Assembly (NCBI RefSeq): GCF_000332455.1
Contig: NZ_AOGY02000004.1
Span: 1 to 6,285, forward strand
Direction: 5' to 3'
DNA length: 6,285 nucleotides
Origin: Leptospira vanthielii serovar Holland str. Waz Holland = ATCC 700522
GTDB taxonomy: Bacteria > Spirochaetota > Leptospiria > Leptospirales > Leptospiraceae
Part shown: positions 4,938 through 6,285 of the stretch, one piece after another
How the letters are laid out: every line of letters begins with the position of its first letter
Position numbering within the stretch: position 1 is the first letter of the stretch
Position numbers and translations under genes: made by a program
The notes under the pieces: model-generated
What the model saw: only the letters and a program-made list of their open reading frames with translations
Database searches by the model: none
What the model was told of the DNA's origin: nothing

Positions 4938-5101
4938 AATTAACGAACTAGTGGAGACGACGTTCCCCGACCCTGAGTCCCGCCGGGACGTTAGGGACTG
5001 GTCACGTAGCTTGCGTATGCAAGCGAGTGCCAGAAGGGGAATGTGCCGCAGGCCAAGCGAGGCCGTAAGTGCCGAAGCGCAGCGTTTCCATGCTGTTATG
5101 C
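4938..5101 (-). other. attC-like recombination site G (end of the lipoprotein cassette)
   Basis: The left arm is AATTAAC (4938-4944), from X3. The right arm is GTTATGC (5095-5101), from the lipoprotein cassette. L boxes GTGGAGACG and CGTTTCCATG are those of site D. The middle stem is CGTTCCCC/GGGGAATG, and the hairpins are GTCCCGCCGGGAC and CTTGCGTATGCAAG. Sites D and G are the same subtype although they end unrelated genes. Confidence 0.8.
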
Positions 5102-5110
5102 GAAGTGCGA

Positions 5111-5899
5111 TTAGTTTGTAAACTTATCTTGTTCCAAATTAAATTTTAATTCTTTTCCTTTTATCTTTGCTATAAAATAAGGATAATTGAATTTCCATTC
5201 AGGGAACTCTTTCTCATCTGTATCAAATTCTTCATGATACAAAATTTGAATTTCTTTTTTTAACTCGTCTTCTTCATTTTCAAAAAAGTTTGAATACTTG
5301 TTTTTTCCCTTTTCCTGTGTTTTAATAATTCTGAATGATTTGTCTTTCTTAAGTGTCAAGAAAGCATAGATTTGATTATTAGAACTGTAAAAATAGATTT
5401 TTCCCTCAGGATCAGGCCAGCCAATATTTCCTTCTTCAAATTCTGCTAAAGTTTTAAAATTACAATTTTTCCAATTAAACAAAATTATTTTTGAGAAATC
5501 ACCGGAAGATCCATACATCCCATAGTTATCTTCAAAAATAATATCATTGTTGTTATTAAATTTAATGAAACCGTAAGCAATGGAAAGAGGAAAGTTTTCA
5601 GGAGTACATTTTTTTAATTCCTTGTCTTGAATTTTATCAGATTCCGGATTTATCTCCAATAATAAGTTATTTGTATTGTTATCGAAAATTCTAAAGAAAC
5701 AAATTCTTTTAGTTTTACCTGAATCCCAAAGCGAAGCTGGTTGGTTTTTGCAAATAGGGTTTGAATTAGAATTAATTAAATCTATTCTTACTTTTTTATC
5801 CGGAGAAATTATAGAAGAAACTAAGGTTTCATCTTTGTTTACTTTTTTTTCAAAACAGCCTATTAGAAGAAAAGTTATTATAAGATATTTTATTTTCAT
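5111..5899 (-). CDS. Putative lipoprotein of unknown function
   Basis: A 262-residue protein with a short lipoprotein signal: MKIK, hydrophobic YLIITFLLIG, then Cys15 as the lipidated residue. The lipobox reads LIGC and the acidic/lysine-rich linker after it is typical of exported lipoproteins. The mature part is hydrophilic and rich in N, K and E. It has alternating strand-like stretches, for example KIILFNW (137-143) and KIYFYSS (167-173), and four further cysteines at 50, 67, 98 and 146, which could form disulfides. I do not recognise a family; a β-rich fold is only a guess. The frame is open 13 codons further, to an ATG at 5938. The start at 5899 is preferred because AAGGAAG precedes it at good distance and the signal peptide then begins properly. 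The upstream ATG also lies within the cassette arm. The stop codon lies in the extended R'' arm. The cassette spans 4944-5940; no promoter is evident in the short leader. Confidence 0.75.
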   Translation of the reverse strand: MKIKYLIITFLLIGCFEKKVNKDETLVSSIISPDKKVRIDLINSNSNPICKNQPASLWDSGKTKRICFFRIFDNNTNNLLLEINPESDKIQDKELKKCTPENFPLSIAYGFIKFNNNNDIIFEDNYGMYGSSGDFSKIILFNWKNCNFKTLAEFEEGNIGWPDPEGKIYFYSSNNQIYAFLTLKKDKSFRIIKTQEKGKNKYSNFFENEEDELKKEIQILYHEEFDTDEKEFPEWKFNYPYFIAKIKGKELKFNLEQDKFTN

Positions 5900-5916
5900 G
5901 AACTTCCTTTTTAAAT

Positions 5917-6285
5917 TTAGATTAATCGCATTTCGCATAACGAAATAGCCTTAACGAAGTTCCCCGACCCTGAGTCCCAACGGGACGTTAGGGACTGGCA
6001 TGTAGCTTGCGTAAGCAAGGCGAATGCCAGAAGGGGAATTTGGCGTAGCCCGAGCGAGGGCTTGTCCCGAAGCGAAGCGTTAAGGTTGTGTTTTTCTTTT
6101 ATGGATTTTAGTTTTTTCTCAAGTTCTAATCTGGAATTTTCCTCTATATTTATAGATAGTATTTTACCTTGCTTATCTTTTTCTATATGAACCTTTGGCC
6201 GTTCTAATTTGCCTTTTCGATTAGCGAATACCTTAACTACCCTGTCTTTAGTTTCTAATAAATAATATTTTTTGTCTTTGTTGTT
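5917..6285 (-). CDS. 3' part of an unrecognised ORF that reads through site H
   Basis: The frame is open from the right edge to a TAA at 5917-5919, with 122 codons visible and no start in the window. The first 67 or so residues look like real protein: YYLLETKDRVVKVFANRKGK, then HIEKDKQGKILSINIEEN and a charged helix LELEKKLKSIKEKHN. I do not recognise the family. From about residue 68 the frame is encoded by site H itself, giving a low-complexity tail (ASLRDKPSLGL and onward) unlike the rest. It then overlaps the leader and first codons of the lipoprotein frame. The other genes here stop at or before their R'' box. The small deletion at the R'' side of site H therefore probably removed the native stop and fused the attC in frame. 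The gene may be functional with a tail, or a decaying cassette. Confidence 0.5.
   Translation of the reverse strand, partial: NNKDKKYYLLETKDRVVKVFANRKGKLERPKVHIEKDKQGKILSINIEENSRLELEKKLKSIKEKHNLNASLRDKPSLGLRQIPLLAFALLTQATCQSLTSRWDSGSGNFVKAISLCEMRLI
5935..6090 (-). other. attC-like recombination site H, damaged at its R'' side
   Basis: The left arm GCATAAC (5935-5941), spacer GAAATAG and L box GCCTTAACG are normal, as are the middle stem AGTTCCCC/GGGGAATT and the hairpins GTCCCAACGGGAC and CTTGCGTAAGCAAG. On the right, L box CGTTAAGG runs directly into TTGTGTTTTT, where the other sites have a spacer and then the R'' box. A loss of about five bases leaves at best GTTGTGT (6085-6091) as a displaced R'' box (ACACAAC on the minus strand). 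The site may be inactive for excising the cassette to its right. Confidence 0.7.

Larger units (their letters stand above)
4474..4943 (-). mobile_element. Non-coding cassette X3
   Basis: This 470 bp cassette is the longest of the three without a gene: site F plus about 310 bp in which no ORF with a start, ribosome site and recognisable sequence is seen. Its ends match over 17 bases with the position-11 difference. Its arm reads TTGG where X1 and X2 read TTAG, and both ends carry the change. The nested repeat is longer than in X1 and X2. The extra length is explained by a degenerate second copy of the inner module. No promoter at the X1/X2 position is evident. Confidence 0.72.
1..6285 (-). mobile_element. 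Integron-type gene-cassette array (internal part)
   Basis: Seven complete cassettes, plus parts of two more, are laid head to tail in one orientation. Predicted cleavage points (G^TT on the minus strand) fall at 305/306, 1643/1644, 2582/2583, 2955/2956, 4101/4102, 4473/4474, 4943/4944 and 5940/5941. Every recognised gene is on the minus strand and has an attC-like site just after its 3' end. The bases at the start of each cassette are complementary to the R'' arm of its own site. Gene content (toxin-antitoxin, PIN, lipoprotein, channel, non-coding) is typical of sedentary chromosomal integrons. No tyrosine recombinase or attI is visible, so the integron assignment rests on the sites alone. 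A different mobilising enzyme acting on folded single-stranded hairpins cannot be excluded. Confidence 0.8.

Noticed and set aside
5676..5948. Plus-strand open frame of 90 codons
   Set aside because: It is antisense to the lipoprotein start region and signal peptide, with no ribosome site or recognisable domain.
300..6090. CRISPR repeats, or rRNA/tRNA-like genes, as an explanation for the GC-rich repeats
   Set aside because: Spacing ranges from about 210 to 1170 bp with genes between, there are no uniform spacers, and the repeats are long palindromes with variable arms. No tRNA cloverleaf or rRNA signature is present.
300..6090. MITEs or insertion sequences inserted between genes
   Set aside because: The outer arms of one site do not match each other and there are no target duplications. 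Instead the arms match across each intervening segment, which cassette integration explains and a simple insertion does not.

Overview
The window is a stretch of an integron-type gene-cassette array. It holds eight long (about 160-173 nt), GC-rich, imperfectly palindromic sites, called here A to H from left to right. They alternate with low-GC segments that carry either one minus-strand gene or operon, or no gene at all. All sites and all genes point the same way, reading towards lower coordinates. Each site has the attC layout: R box, short unpaired spacer, L box, structured middle, L box, spacer, R box. On the minus strand the cleavage-type core reads CG^TTATGC, CG^TTAGTYG or CG^TTAATTGC. 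The strongest support is that the R'' arm at the 3' end of each cassette is complementary to the first bases of that same cassette, across up to about 1.3 kb of gene. This is the expected sign of circular cassettes integrated through attC. No integrase or attI lies in the window; if the array is standard they lie beyond the right end.

Layout from right to left, the direction of transcription. (1) The 3' part of an unrecognised ORF, which reads straight through a damaged site H. (2) A lipoprotein cassette (4944-5940). (3) Non-coding cassette X3 (4474-4943). (4) Non-coding cassette X2 (4102-4473), with an outward promoter candidate. (5) A cassette for a PIN-domain protein with a large helical insertion (2956-4101). 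(6) Non-coding cassette X1 (2583-2955), a recent sister of X2. (7) A BrnT/BrnA toxin-antitoxin cassette (1644-2582). (8) A two-TM potassium-channel-like protein cassette (306-1643). (9) The start of a VapB-type antitoxin cassette (1-305), cut by the left end.

Two features go beyond an ordinary cassette array. First, the cassette-end complementarity is 17-19 nt or more rather than the usual 6-7, and in all seven complete cassettes it has one mismatch at exactly the same place, position 11 (G on one end, A on the other). Wherever the stems deviate like this they form G-T wobbles on the plus strand and C-A mismatches on the minus strand, so plus-strand folding appears to be selected. The plus strand is the bottom, recombining strand in integron terms. 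Second, the three non-coding cassettes share a nested inverted repeat (core GCGCAAATTTT). X2, and more weakly X1, have a promoter-like element just before their attC. They look like portable expression modules that transcribe through attC into the next cassette, here the PIN gene and brnTA.

The low-GC genes, AAGGA-type ribosome sites, short lipoprotein signal and TA families would suit a spirochaete such as Leptospira, but that is an inference from style. The array logic is better supported than the host.
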